Under the pieces are notes generated by a model. It was not told the origin of the DNA, searched no databases, and was given only the letters and a program-made list of their open reading frames with translations. Of a stretch of DNA of 64,000 bases, positions 47,894 to 57,217 are shown in pieces. The stretch is from a beta proteobacterium CB (GTDB lineage Bacteria > Pseudomonadota > Gammaproteobacteria > Burkholderiales > Burkholderiaceae): NCBI GenBank assembly GCA_000342265.1, contig CP004348.1, forward strand, positions 1,736,001 through 1,800,000, written 5' to 3'. Position 1 is the first letter of the stretch, and each line of letters begins with the position of its first letter. The position numbers were made by a program, and so were the translations under genes.

Positions 47894-49819
47894 CTAACTG
47901 CGATAGGGCATCACCTGATTCCTACCGTTGTGTTTAGCCTGATAAAGCGCATTATCAGCCTGTACCATCATCACATCAAGATCAGCATCACCAGTTATCC
48001 GCTCAGCACTAGCAATGCCAATACTGACTGTGACGTGCAACTCCAACTGCTTTCCGCCACCCAGATCAATAGCAATCGGCGTGCGATCTATCACACCCCT
48101 AAATTTCTCCGCAACCAACTCTGCTTGAACCATTGTGGTCTGGGGTAGCAAAACCGTAAACTCCTCACCCCCCATTCTTGCTAGGATGTCGGACGAGCGC
48201 ATCTGCTCTGACCAGCGCCGAGCCACCCCCTGTAAAACCTGATCGCCTACCGCATGTCCATACGTATCATTCACAACTTTGAACTGATCTAAATCCAACA
48301 TTAATACAGAAATCGGCTGAGTTTTTTGACGTACCTGCTCTATTGCAGTCTTTCTAAATTCCTCAAATGCCCGACGATTCGATACACCCGTCAAGGGATC
48401 TGTGTTGGCATCTACTGCAAGCTCGCGATTTTTCTCAGATAACTCCTTGCGCAAACTTCGTTCATGATCAACCTGCTCCGAAGTCCGAATAGCCTCTGTA
48501 ATATCAGAATAGAGTGCTACGTAACGAGAAACTTTCTTCCAGGGATCTAAAAATGGAATGACCGTTGTTTTTACCCAGAAGAATTCTCCTGCTTTATTAC
48601 GGTTGCGAAATGTTCCACTCCAGATTTCACCGCGACTAATCTGCGACCACATATCATCATAAAAACTACGAGGGTATAGTCCCGAGTTAAAGATGCGATG
48701 ACTCTCTCCTTTGATTTCGCTTAGCTGATATCCTGTTGTCTTTAAAAAAAGTGGGTTAGCCCAGAGAATTTTTCCATCGCGGCTCGATTCACTAATCATC
48801 AGATGGGCTCCGGTCGCTGTAATCTGGTTCGCCAATTCAGTCAAAGACTTTTCATAACTCACATACCAACGAAATAGTCCCGCCATTAGCGCCAACACTA
48901 GAAGAGAACCTGTCAAAGCATAGAAGATAGCTTGCTTACGATCATCACTCAGTGTCGCAATTAAGCGAGATTTATCTCCCACTACTGCTAGTATCGCGGG
49001 ATGCTCAGAACTAGAACGATAGGCTACTAGCAGGTTTGGATTAAGCTTTGATTCAAAAAATCCTAGGTCAGCACGATCTACATTCTCAAGTAACTCTGCA
49101 CCAAAGCTGCGGGTTGACTCTGTGATCTCACCATGATGCGCTGATATTCTTTTACCCTGATAGTTGTATACCGCAATCTCAGTATTTGGACTCTCATTGA
49201 TGCGTTGCCATAAATTTTCAAATAATCCCAAATTGACTGTGGCAATCCAGTGATAAACCCGCCCGCCAATATTGACAGGCATTGATGCTAACCAGAACTT
49301 CAAACTACTATTACTGGGAGCGTCCGAATTAATTTCATAAATATCGCGGTATTCATATACATTGCCAAAACTCACAAATGATGAACCGCCCTCTTTTGCA
49401 CCCCTATCGGGAAGCCCACTCAATGGTATCGCAACCCCCAAATTTCGAGGATTTGAACTAGCCACAATCTTGCCTTGGTCGTCGAGTAATGAAAGACTAC
49501 GAACAACACGATCCTCCTGAATCAAATCATAAAGACGATCTCCACGAAGTCGCTCATCCTTAAGTGATTCCTTATTTGTAAATGCAGAAACGAATCTTAA
49601 TCGAGCGTTAACCACATCAAGGGTACGAGACAGATGATCTTCTAAAATTACAGTCTCTGACTGAACCAGCTGCTTTAAGGCACGAATAGCAGAATCCTGA
49701 ACATACTGGATACCCACAAAATATACCGACCAGATGACTGCAAGCGCAGATATCAGTGAAGCAGCAAAGATAATCCGAAATTTAAGTGGCTCAACTTTGA
49801 AGTCAGTATGAACCGCCAT
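47894..49819 (-). CDS. Membrane diguanylate cyclase with PAS domain
   Basis: A 641-residue protein. It has TM helix 1 (about 16-36), a periplasmic sensor of about 260 residues, TM helix 2 (about 298-317), a PAS domain (335-445: LMISESSRDGKILWANPLFLKTTGYQLSEIKG...) and a C-terminal GGDEF domain. The active site is GGEEF (550-554) and the inhibitory I-site RSSD (541-544) lies five residues before it. It should make cyclic di-GMP and be feedback-inhibited. Its start is 5 bp from the periplasmic binding-protein gene, so the two are co-expressed. Confidence 0.93.
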   Translation of the reverse strand: MAVHTDFKVEPLKFRIIFAASLISALAVIWSVYFVGIQYVQDSAIRALKQLVQSETVILEDHLSRTLDVVNARLRFVSAFTNKESLKDERLRGDRLYDLIQEDRVVRSLSLLDDQGKIVASSNPRNLGVAIPLSGLPDRGAKEGGSSFVSFGNVYEYRDIYEINSDAPSNSSLKFWLASMPVNIGGRVYHWIATVNLGLFENLWQRINESPNTEIAVYNYQGKRISAHHGEITESTRSFGAELLENVDRADLGFFESKLNPNLLVAYRSSSEHPAILAVVGDKSRLIATLSDDRKQAIFYALTGSLLVLALMAGLFRWYVSYEKSLTELANQITATGAHLMISESSRDGKILWANPLFLKTTGYQLSEIKGESHRIFNSGLYPRSFYDDMWSQISRGEIWSGTFRNRNKAGEFFWVKTTVIPFLDPWKKVSRYVALYSDITEAIRTSEQVDHERSLRKELSEKNRELAVDANTDPLTGVSNRRAFEEFRKTAIEQVRQKTQPISVLMLDLDQFKVVNDTYGHAVGDQVLQGVARRWSEQMRSSDILARMGGEEFTVLLPQTTMVQAELVAEKFRGVIDRTPIAIDLGGGKQLELHVTVSIGIASAERITGDADLDVMMVQADNALYQAKHNGRNQVMPYRS

Positions 49820-49824
49820 GGGAC

Positions 49825-50616
49825 TTAGTCTTTCACAACGATCTGCTGAAGCTTAAATTCAGTCGCATACTTTTCTAGACGACCATCTTGTTTTACTTGA
49901 GCAACAAACTGATTCACACGCGCCAACCAAGCAGGATCACCTTTTGCAATAGCATAGGCATAGTCAGTAGGCTGTAGGGGTCGACTTGGTGCAATAACTC
50001 GGGCCCAATCAGTATTAGCCAACATGCGTTGTGTATAGGGATAGTCGGTCATAAATGCGTCTGCACGCCCAGACTCTACGTCACGCTCACGCTCACCCGG
50101 CCGCTCAGCAACCTGCAAAGTTGCCTGTTTTAGAGTCTTTTTCATAAGCGGCTCCATAAAGGTGCCCTTAAGTACTGAAATAATACGACCAGGCCGATCC
50201 AAATCATCCCAAGTTTTGATTGTTGTATTGGCTTTTGAAGTTACAGCAAAGACATCGCTTCGCAAATAAGGTGCGGAAAAATTGACGCGCTCAACTCTAG
50301 CAGGGATAACTCCAACCCCCATCATGGCAATTTCGCATTTATGGGCTTCCAAATCGGCAATAAAATTAGCAAAGCTTGTGTCCACATACTGAAGCTTAGC
50401 CCCCAACTCTTGGGCAAGATCACGAGACAGATTGATATCAACCCCATGGAGGGTCCCAGAACGAGGGTTACGGTAGCTTATACCGAAGTAATCCGGCCAA
50501 ATACAAACCTTTAGGGTCTTAGTTTTTTGAATATCCTCCAACGTACTGCCATGGGCAATCGTCATACCGCCAAATAAACCGATGATTAGAGTTAAACAGA
50601 AAAATAGATGCTTCAA
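49825..50616 (-). CDS. Periplasmic solute-binding protein family 3, linked to diguanylate cyclase
   Basis: A 263-residue precursor with a signal peptide (to HGS, about residue 24). The fold is a type II periplasmic amino-acid-binding protein: LKVCIWPDYFGISYRNPRSGTLHGVDINLSRDLAQELGAKLQYVDTSFANFIADLEAHKCEIAMMG and VESGRADAFMTDYPYTQRML. It has no permease or ATPase neighbours. Instead it lies 5 bp upstream of a diguanylate cyclase with a periplasmic sensor, so it may present a ligand to that sensor and not feed a transporter. The ligand is probably an amino acid or similar; this is inferred. Confidence 0.85.
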   Translation of the reverse strand: MKHLFFCLTLIIGLFGGMTIAHGSTLEDIQKTKTLKVCIWPDYFGISYRNPRSGTLHGVDINLSRDLAQELGAKLQYVDTSFANFIADLEAHKCEIAMMGVGVIPARVERVNFSAPYLRSDVFAVTSKANTTIKTWDDLDRPGRIISVLKGTFMEPLMKKTLKQATLQVAERPGERERDVESGRADAFMTDYPYTQRMLANTDWARVIAPSRPLQPTDYAYAIAKGDPAWLARVNQFVAQVKQDGRLEKYATEFKLQQIVVKD

Positions 50617-50946
50617 TTTTTTTCCTAAATAGAACTGATCTCAAATATTAACAGTAACAAATTTAATAACGTTAGATTAAGCAAATATTGAAATTATCTA
50701 CGCGACTAAGCAGCAGCCCCACAACCTATCAGCAGAAAATGTTATTAATTGGATTTGACTAAGGGTTGATCGCATAGGAATGTGGATAGTTTCTATGCGG
50801 TCGTTTTAAGCGATAAATCCCGCCATTACACTCCGCCCCAAGTCATATGGCTACAGGCTTTCTTCCAGAAAACCTATACTCCCCTGTACTTTGGGAGCAG
50901 CGTGTAGCATGGCGAAAACCATTGTTTTCTAAGTACTTGATTTTAT
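50617..50946. other. Gene-free stretch upstream of the binding-protein gene
   Basis: About 330 bases without a supportable gene. It probably holds the promoter for the binding-protein/diguanylate-cyclase pair near its low end. A hairpin lies at 50768-50802. The short frame at about 50909 (eight codons) is not credible as a gene. Confidence 0.5.
50768..50802 (+). repeat. Inverted repeat in the gap upstream of the binding-protein gene
   Basis: Ten-base arms GATCGCATAG / CTATGCGGTC (one G-T pair) around a 15-base loop, followed by GTTTTAAG. It may be a weak terminator or protein site; nothing upstream on the plus strand obviously needs ending. Confidence 0.35.
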
Positions 50947-51020
50947 TGGTGAAAGAGTTGGAAACCTCAGAACCTGGTGAGTAATCATTCGGTCGCTCTA
51001 CCCAGCTGAGCTAATTCGCC
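50947..51020 (-). pseudogene. Decayed tRNA-Met-like gene
   Basis: The reverse strand begins GGCGAATTAGCTCAGCTGG, the same acceptor and D-arm 5' half as tRNA-Met at 46134-46210. Over 34 bp (including GAACT of the 5' flank) only one base differs. After the D arm the likeness fades: the anticodon stem does not pair, and the 3' acceptor strand does not match the 5' strand, although a CACCA end falls at the right distance (74 nt). It is most likely a non-functional duplicate. Confidence 0.7.
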
Positions 51021-51073
51021 GAACTGATATTGGTAAATAATCAGACCCCTTCTGTCTAAGTCAAAGGTTGGAA

Positions 51074-51484
51074 TTACCGAATTTGAAAGACGTTTACCGC
51101 CTCATCCCGGTTATAGCGAACAAAAACCTCGATTTTCTTGGCCAGGAAGAGCTTTTTGAGGACCTCATCCTTGTTCTCAAAAATGATGGCCGTCTGCTCA
51201 GGGAAGCGGGAGAAAGGATCACTCATCACCTCAATAGCCTGTCCGTCGACTTTGATTAGCCGAATAGTGCGCTTATAAAGGCGGTCAGGTTGAATAAAAA
51301 TCAGGCGTTTGATGTACTTATCTAAAACCAACTTTTGCCCCTGCTCGTTGGTCTTGAAGTAATAAACCAGCTCATCTTTGCCGTTGGTAGTGATGTCCCG
51401 CTCCTCGTCCCACTTAGCTAATGCAGCCTGGCTAGCAAGTGCACAAAGAATTAGCACCACCAATAATCTATAAAGATGCATCAT
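51074..51484 (-). CDS. Small secreted hypothetical protein
   Basis: A 136-residue protein with a signal peptide (MMHLYRLLVVLILCALASQAALA-K, about residue 23). The mature part is strand-rich with basic and aromatic residues (LVYYFKTNEQGQKLVLDKYIKRLIFIQPDRLYKRTIRLIKVDGQ). No family is recognised. It is probably periplasmic. It is divergent from the MOSC gene, and its stop lies about 50 bp from the tRNA remnant. Confidence 0.75.
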   Translation of the reverse strand: MMHLYRLLVVLILCALASQAALAKWDEERDITTNGKDELVYYFKTNEQGQKLVLDKYIKRLIFIQPDRLYKRTIRLIKVDGQAIEVMSDPFSRFPEQTAIIFENKDEVLKKLFLAKKIEVFVRYNRDEAVNVFQIR

Positions 51485-51530
51485 TTACTTTCTTAGTTTG
51501 ATCATTTCATCTTATCAGTCATCTGCACCC

Positions 51531-52142
51531 ATGAAACTTCTCTCCATATCTACTGGCAAAGTAATGCCACTCTTTGGGTCTCATCACCCAAACTACTCAA
51601 CAGTAGCATCAGCTATTAATAAACATCCCATTAGCACTCTTGCCTCCCCCGCGCCCGTGGAAATCACTCGACTTGGTGTAGCCGGGGATGAGCAGGCAGA
51701 TCCATCAGTGCACGGTGGAGTAGAAAAAGCGATTTATGTATATCCAGTCGAGCACTACGCTTTTTGGAACGAGCTACTTTCTCGTGAGACTAAGAAGCCC
51801 GTCGACTTAGCCTTAGGCGCATTCGGTGAAAACTTCACTATCCAAGGTTTGCTAGAGACTGAGATATTTGTTGGGGACCAAATGCAGATTGGAGAACTCC
51901 AATTTACCGTAGTCAAACTACGTGAACCCTGCTTTAAGTTCAATGCCAAGATGGGCTACAAAGGTGCAAGCAAAGCCATGTTGCAATCCGGCTGTAGTGG
52001 GTGGTACTTACGCGTAAATCAAACCGGCGTACTTGCAGCGGGCACTGAAATCACAGTACTGCCAGGTCAAAGACTGACATCTATTGCCGATCAGAATCAA
52101 GCGCTATTCAATCGGGGTAATCAAAAAGATCTCTGGGAATAA
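51531..52142 (+). CDS. MOSC-domain protein (YiiM-like)
   Basis: A 203-residue protein from ATG 51531 (MKLLSISTGKVMPLF); a TTG 33 bp earlier is in frame but is a poorer start. It has the MOSC features GVAGDEQADPSVHGGVEKAIYVYPVEHYAFW, LALGAFGENFTIQGL and the conserved cysteine in VKLREPCFKFNAKMG. MOSC proteins bind molybdenum cofactor sulfur or reduce N-hydroxylated substrates (YiiM type). No partner reductase is adjacent. Confidence 0.88.
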   Translation: MKLLSISTGKVMPLFGSHHPNYSTVASAINKHPISTLASPAPVEITRLGVAGDEQADPSVHGGVEKAIYVYPVEHYAFWNELLSRETKKPVDLALGAFGENFTIQGLLETEIFVGDQMQIGELQFTVVKLREPCFKFNAKMGYKGASKAMLQSGCSGWYLRVNQTGVLAAGTEITVLPGQRLTSIADQNQALFNRGNQKDLWE

Positions 52143-52168
52143 CTTAGGGATTGACTTAGGCAATAAAA

Positions 52169-52195
52169 AAACCCGACCACATAGTGATCGGGTTT
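52169..52195. terminator. Bidirectional terminator between MOSC and MFS genes
   Basis: Stem AAACCCGACCAC / GTGATCGGGTTT (one mismatch) with a 3-base centre. T-runs follow on both strands (TAGTTTTT and TTTTTTATTG). It lies between two convergent genes and can end both. Confidence 0.85.
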
Positions 52196-52220
52196 AGTTT
52201 TTGAAACAGACCAGTAAAGC

Positions 52221-53891
52221 TTAGTCTTTAGCGTAGATATCTACGTCTTTGGTTTCTTTAACAAACAGTACACCGATTACCAATGTCATCGCAGCGATGA
52301 TGATTGGGTACCAGAGACCGTAGTAAATGTTACCGTTTTGCGCTACCAAGGCGAAGGAGATCGTTGGCAACAAGCCACCGAACCAACCGTTACCAATGTG
52401 GTATGGCAAGGACATAGATGTGTAACGAATACGAGTTGGGAACATCTCAACAAGCATCGCTGCGATTGGGCCATAAACCATGGTTACCAAGATCACCAAG
52501 TACACCAACAAGAGCAATACAGCTACATAGTTGATTTGAGCTGAATCAGCCTTAGCAGGATAGCCAGCAGAATTCAATGCCTCACGAATGGCTTTCTTGA
52601 ACTCAGCATCTTTAGCTTTTGCATCAGCAGGTGCCAAGCCTTTTGCAGAGTAACCAGTGATTTCTGTATCACCAATCTTCACAACAGCTACACCGCCAGC
52701 AGGACCAGCAACAGTGCTATAGCTAGCAGAGTTGGAAGCCATCACTTGTTTTGCGATATCGCAAGAACTTGTGAACTTAGCTGTACCTGTTGGATTGAAC
52801 TGGAATGTACATTCATTCACATCAGCAGTAATAGTTGCTGGTGATGTTGCCATTGCCTTTTCCAATGCTGGGTTAGCAAAGTGAGTCAAGGCATTAAATA
52901 CTGAAACTGGTGTATTTGGAATGTATGTAATAACAGCCAATAACAAGCCACCCATGATGATGACCTTACGGCCAATCTTGTCTGACAAGCTACCGAATAC
53001 AACGAAGAATGGTGTGCCGATTACCAATGAAGCAGCAATCAACAAGTTCGCAGTCTTAGCGTCTACCTTCAACACTTGTGTGAGGTAGAACAAAGCGTAG
53101 AACTGACCTGTGTACCAAACCACCGCTTGACCTGCAACCAGACCAAACAATGCCAAGATAACAATCTTCAAGTTCTTCCATTGACCGAATGACTCTGTCA
53201 AAGGTGCTTTAGACAATTTGCCTTCATCTTTCATCTTCTTGAAAGCTGGGGATTCGTTCATCGATAAACGGATGTAAACGGAAACACCTAACAAGGCGAT
53301 AGAAAGGATGAACGGAACGCGCCAGCCCCAAACGTCAAAGTCTGGACCAGTCAGTTCGCGTGTGAACAAAATCACTAACAAGGACAAGAACAAGCCAAGA
53401 GTAGCTGTTGTCTGAATCCAAGCTGTGTATGCACCACGACGACCATGAGGAGCATGCTCAGCAACATAAGTTGCAGCACCGCCGTACTCACCGCCCAAAG
53501 CCAAACCTTGAAGCATACGCAATGCGATCAAGATCACAGGAGCAGCAACACCGATAGTGGCGTAGTTAGGCAGAATACCAACGATAAACGTAGCACCACC
53601 CATGATGAGGATCGTCACCAAGAAGGTGTACTTACGACCAATCAAATCGCCTAAGCGACCGAATACCAGAGCGCCGAATGGGCGAACGATAAAACCGGCG
53701 GCAAACGCTAGCAAAGCGAAAATGAAGGCAGAGCCTGCATCTAAGCCAGAGAAGAACTGCTTGGCGATAACGGCGGCCAATGAACCGTAAAGATAAAAGT
53801 CGTACCACTCAAAAACCGTACCTAAAGAGGAAGCAAAAATAACTTTGCGTTCTTCAGCGGTCATTGGGGCTGCTTTAGTTGATGTTGACAT
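52221..53891 (-). CDS. MFS transporter of the metabolite:H+ symporter (ProP/ShiA-like) family
   Basis: A 556-residue transporter with the MHS hallmarks TVFEWYDFYLYGSLAAVI, GRLGDLIGRKYTF, RMLQGLALGGEYGGAATYVAEHAP and GSLSDKIGRKV. It is longer than typical (about 430-450): a 125-residue soluble stretch (about 327-452) lies between the ninth and tenth predicted helices, on the periplasmic side, and has two cysteines (361, 377). I recall similar loops in other Burkholderiales members. The substrate, probably an organic acid, is unknown. Confidence 0.88.
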   Translation of the reverse strand: MSTSTKAAPMTAEERKVIFASSLGTVFEWYDFYLYGSLAAVIAKQFFSGLDAGSAFIFALLAFAAGFIVRPFGALVFGRLGDLIGRKYTFLVTILIMGGATFIVGILPNYATIGVAAPVILIALRMLQGLALGGEYGGAATYVAEHAPHGRRGAYTAWIQTTATLGLFLSLLVILFTRELTGPDFDVWGWRVPFILSIALLGVSVYIRLSMNESPAFKKMKDEGKLSKAPLTESFGQWKNLKIVILALFGLVAGQAVVWYTGQFYALFYLTQVLKVDAKTANLLIAASLVIGTPFFVVFGSLSDKIGRKVIIMGGLLLAVITYIPNTPVSVFNALTHFANPALEKAMATSPATITADVNECTFQFNPTGTAKFTSSCDIAKQVMASNSASYSTVAGPAGGVAVVKIGDTEITGYSAKGLAPADAKAKDAEFKKAIREALNSAGYPAKADSAQINYVAVLLLLVYLVILVTMVYGPIAAMLVEMFPTRIRYTSMSLPYHIGNGWFGGLLPTISFALVAQNGNIYYGLWYPIIIAAMTLVIGVLFVKETKDVDIYAKD

Positions 53892-54018
53892 CAGTAGCTC
53901 CTAACTATTTTTATTAAATAAAAAACAACGGGTCGATTATGCTTTGAAAAAAATCAAAGAAATCCACTAGTTAGGGTAATTCCCCATCAAATCGGATCGG
54001 GGTTTTCACTTAAAGAAT

Positions 54019-54040
54019 GGGGGAAAACAACGTTTCCCCC
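54019..54040 (-). terminator. Probable terminator of the TRAP operon
   Basis: Eight-base perfect stem GGGGGAAA / TTTCCCCC with a 6-base loop, 25 bp after the DctM stop. On the reverse strand it is followed by ATTCTTT, a weak T-run. It also separates the operon from the MFS gene promoter. Confidence 0.6.
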
Positions 54041-54064
54041 CAATAAGTCATCCCTACAGAGTAC

Positions 54065-55390
54065 TTACCAGCCAATTGCCTTGGGTAGCCACAAGGATAA
54101 AGATGGGAAATAAAAGACTAAGAACAAAGCAACACCTTGCATTGCGATGAATGGGACTACACCCTTATAGATATCCTTGATCTCAACTTCTGGTGGCGCG
54201 ACCCCTTTTAAGTAGAAGAGCGCCCAACCAAATGGCGGCGTCAAAAATGATGATTGCAAACAAACGGTAATCATCATGGCGATCCATACTGGGTCAGCTC
54301 CCTGCGAAAGTAAAACCGGCAGGAATAAAGGAACAGCTATGTAACTGATCTCAATCCACTCAATGAAGAAACCGAGAATGAAGATTAAAAACAGCATGAA
54401 CCAGATATCGCTATTTAATCCGCCAGGCAAGAACTCAAACATCCCCGTAATTAAATCTTCACCGTGTAAACCACGGAATGAGAGAGCAAAAACTTGAGCG
54501 CAAATCAAAATAAACATCATGAGCGCACTAATTTTTGTTGTATCAATCGCAACTTCTTTGAGCTTAGCCCAAGAAAAGCGGCCAGAAAAAATAGTTACCA
54601 GCACTGAACCTACTGCACCCATACCTGCTGCTTCAGTTGGCGCGGCTATGCCTCCAACAATTGAGCCCAGTACCGCAACCACCAACATGATTGGCGGAAC
54701 TACCACCTTCCAAAATCGCTTCCACAATTCTTTTCCAGAAACTTTGCTACGCTCCTCTAGAGGTATCGGCGGCATTAGGTCCGGCTTAAACCAACCCAGT
54801 ATCAAGATATAAATGATGTAAACAGTAGTCAGCAAAAGACCTGGAATGACAGCGGCTGCAAACAAAGTGCCCACCGAAAGCTGCATGATGTCTGAAAGCA
54901 GAATCAAGATGAGGCTAGGCGGAATAATTTGACCAAGTGTGCCTGAGGCGCAGATAGCCCCACAAGCAATACTTTTATCGTATCCACGACGGATTAAGGT
55001 TGGCAAGGTTAATAGGCCCAAAGTGATGACTGTTGCTCCAACAATTCCAGTTGTGGCACCCATCAATGCACCGAAGAGAATAATGCCTATAGCCATACCA
55101 CCTTTAAGGCCGCCAGCAATATGGCCCATCACATCCAAGAGATCGTCTGCTAAGCGAGATTTCTCGAGCGCAATTCCCATAAAAATGAACAAGGGAATTG
55201 CTAACCATTGATACCCGCCAACAATTCCAAAAATTCGTGCTGGTAGCAAACTAAATAAGGAGCTTCCAAACCCCAAATATCCAAATACAAATCCAACTGT
55301 GGCGAGAGTGATTGCGACAGGGATTCCAGCCATCAACATGGCGAAGAAACCAATCAGCATCAGAACGGCCATTACTTGCGGTTCAAACAT
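54065..55390 (-). CDS. dctM: TRAP transporter large permease (DctM-like)
   Basis: A 441-residue membrane protein with about 12 helices. It has the DctM landmarks GIPVAITLATVGFVFGYLGFG, IPLFIFMGIALEKSRLADDLL, GTLGQIIPPSLILILL and TPPFGWALFYLKGVAPPEV. It forms the sodium-coupled channel of a TRAP uptake system. Its start overlaps the small permease gene by 8 bp. It is the last gene of the DctP-Q-M operon. Confidence 0.92.
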   Translation of the reverse strand: MFEPQVMAVLMLIGFFAMLMAGIPVAITLATVGFVFGYLGFGSSLFSLLPARIFGIVGGYQWLAIPLFIFMGIALEKSRLADDLLDVMGHIAGGLKGGMAIGIILFGALMGATTGIVGATVITLGLLTLPTLIRRGYDKSIACGAICASGTLGQIIPPSLILILLSDIMQLSVGTLFAAAVIPGLLLTTVYIIYILILGWFKPDLMPPIPLEERSKVSGKELWKRFWKVVVPPIMLVVAVLGSIVGGIAAPTEAAGMGAVGSVLVTIFSGRFSWAKLKEVAIDTTKISALMMFILICAQVFALSFRGLHGEDLITGMFEFLPGGLNSDIWFMLFLIFILGFFIEWIEISYIAVPLFLPVLLSQGADPVWIAMMITVCLQSSFLTPPFGWALFYLKGVAPPEVEIKDIYKGVVPFIAMQGVALFLVFYFPSLSLWLPKAIGW

Positions 55391-55907
55391 GATTATTCGC
55401 CTTTATCTTTTTGTGGGCCAACATCAATCTCATTAACTCTGCAGCACCCTGAAGCGCGACAAAGCAAAATCCAATTGGTATTAAAGATTTAATAGCCCAT
55501 CGCGCAGGAATGCCACCAGGGTCAGGTGACCCCTCTCCAATCGAAAGAGATTGCTCTACATAGCTAATTGATAGTTTGATAAAGATGAGTGAGACAACAA
55601 TTGTCAATAAGGCCGAAATAACATCTACAATAAATTTTTTCTGCGGTGAAAACTGCGCATAAAAAACATCGACTCTGACGTTATCTCCGCGTTGCAGAGC
55701 AAAACTCATTCCCAATAGAATCATCACGGCCAGAAGGTGCCACTCCAACTCTTGAGCCCATACTGATCCAAAGCTAAAGGTGTACCTTAAAAATACATTG
55801 ACGGAGATAAGACCAACGATGGCCAAGGTTGCCCATGAGGCAACCTTGCCAACTTGGTCTATCAAGCCTTCAATTTGTGTTGCTGTTTTTGAAAACTGAT
55901 TTAACAC
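55383..55907 (-). CDS. dctQ: TRAP transporter small permease (DctQ-like)
   Basis: A 174-residue four-helix membrane protein with the DctQ-type N-terminal region VNVFLRYTFSFGSVWAQELEWHLLAVMILLGMSFALQRGDNVRVDVFY. It bridges the binding protein and DctM. It lies 13 bp after the binding-protein gene and overlaps dctM. Confidence 0.9.
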   Translation of the reverse strand: MLNQFSKTATQIEGLIDQVGKVASWATLAIVGLISVNVFLRYTFSFGSVWAQELEWHLLAVMILLGMSFALQRGDNVRVDVFYAQFSPQKKFIVDVISALLTIVVSLIFIKLSISYVEQSLSIGEGSPDPGGIPARWAIKSLIPIGFCFVALQGAAELMRLMLAHKKIKANNHV

Positions 55908-55920
55908 GACCGCCCCCTAT

Positions 55921-57021
55921 TTATCCACGCACTTTGCTGTGATATGCCGCTTCGCTATAAACCGCCCAAGCGTCATATTTTTTCTTAAATGCGAAATAAG
56001 AGTCATGCACCTTTTTAACCATTGGATCTGCTGCACTAGACTCATCCAAGATCTTGGTTGTTTCAGCGCGCATTGCAGCAATCACAGAGTCAGGTAAAGG
56101 CAATGCGGTCACGCCTTGATTCTTCACCAGATCTTGCATAGCTTCTGAGTTAGCCCTCTGACACCAGGCCTCTCCAATCACATTGCAAGCAGCCGCAGCA
56201 TTTTGAACCACCGCCTGCAGGTCTTTAGGTAACTTTTCCCAAGCCGCTTTATTAATTAAAAGCTCTGAAGTTGTTGCAGGCTCGTGCCAACCAGTGGTGT
56301 AGTAAAACTTAGCCGCCTTTTGCAAACCAAGGCGACGATCTTGATATGGGCCAACGAATTCAGCTGCATCAATCACGCCGCGCTCAAGTGCCGGGAAAAT
56401 CTCGCCGCCTGGCAGTACTTTGACATCCACACCCAATTTCGCATAAACCTTACCAGCAAGCCCAGGGATGCGCATCTTCAGACCCTTAAGGTCTGCAACG
56501 CTATTAATTTTCTTCTTAAACCAACCCGTCATTTGCACGCCAGTGTTGCCACAAGGCATTGCCACCATCCCAAAAGGGGCATAAACCTCATTCCATAAAT
56601 CAATACCGCCTCCGTCATAGAGCCAACCATTCATACCCTGATAATTGAGGCCAAACGGTACTGCCGTAAAATATTGAGCGGCAAAAGTTTTACCAGTCCA
56701 AAAATAACTATTCGCATGGTTCATCTCGACAGTCCCAGAGCGAACCGCATCAAAACCTTCAAATGCTGGGATAAGTTCACCAGCCCCAAATACTTGAATC
56801 TTGAGACGTCCATTGGACATTTCGCCAATACGCTTAGCCAAATCTGTTGCGCTACCAGGACCGTCCATATAGAAAGGGGATCCCTTGGGATAGGCGCTGG
56901 TCATCTTCCAGTTAAATGTTTGGGATGATTGGGCCTGAACAATTGCTGGGGCTCCTAAGGCAAGTCCTGCAACACCAGCCCCAATACCCGTACTCAAAAA
57001 TTTCCGACGATTTGTAGTCAT
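55921..57021 (-). CDS. dctP: TRAP transporter solute-binding protein (DctP-like, Tat-exported)
   Basis: A 366-residue precursor. The signal peptide has a twin-arginine motif (TNRRKFLSTGIGAGVAGLALGAPAIVQA), so Tat export is likely. The mature part has FNWKMTSAYPKGSPFYMDGPG, GGEIFPALERGVIDAAEFVGPYQD and GWHEPATTSELLINKAAWEKLP, as in DctP proteins for 2-oxo or hydroxy acids. It is first in the operon and divergent from the gamma-glutamyltransferase-like gene, so common control is plausible. The substrate is not known. Confidence 0.9.
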   Translation of the reverse strand: MTTNRRKFLSTGIGAGVAGLALGAPAIVQAQSSQTFNWKMTSAYPKGSPFYMDGPGSATDLAKRIGEMSNGRLKIQVFGAGELIPAFEGFDAVRSGTVEMNHANSYFWTGKTFAAQYFTAVPFGLNYQGMNGWLYDGGGIDLWNEVYAPFGMVAMPCGNTGVQMTGWFKKKINSVADLKGLKMRIPGLAGKVYAKLGVDVKVLPGGEIFPALERGVIDAAEFVGPYQDRRLGLQKAAKFYYTTGWHEPATTSELLINKAAWEKLPKDLQAVVQNAAAACNVIGEAWCQRANSEAMQDLVKNQGVTALPLPDSVIAAMRAETTKILDESSAADPMVKKVHDSYFAFKKKYDAWAVYSEAAYHSKVRG

Positions 57022-57217
57022 TAAGCTCTCCTGTTATTGATCTCGTTTGGGAAGCGCATACCGCTTCGCTTCTCGATACCAATTTATTGAAACTTGGACT
57101 TACTCATCAGTAGAAATACTGACTTATGGGCATAAAAACACCTATCTGGTGCACGCGCATACTTTTGGGGCATTACAACAATTAAATTCAAAAGCGTGAA
57201 AAAATGAATTACTAAAA

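Noticed and set aside
50947-51020. A second functional tRNA-Met
   Set aside because: The anticodon stem does not pair and the acceptor 3' strand does not match the 5' strand, so it cannot fold as a tRNA.
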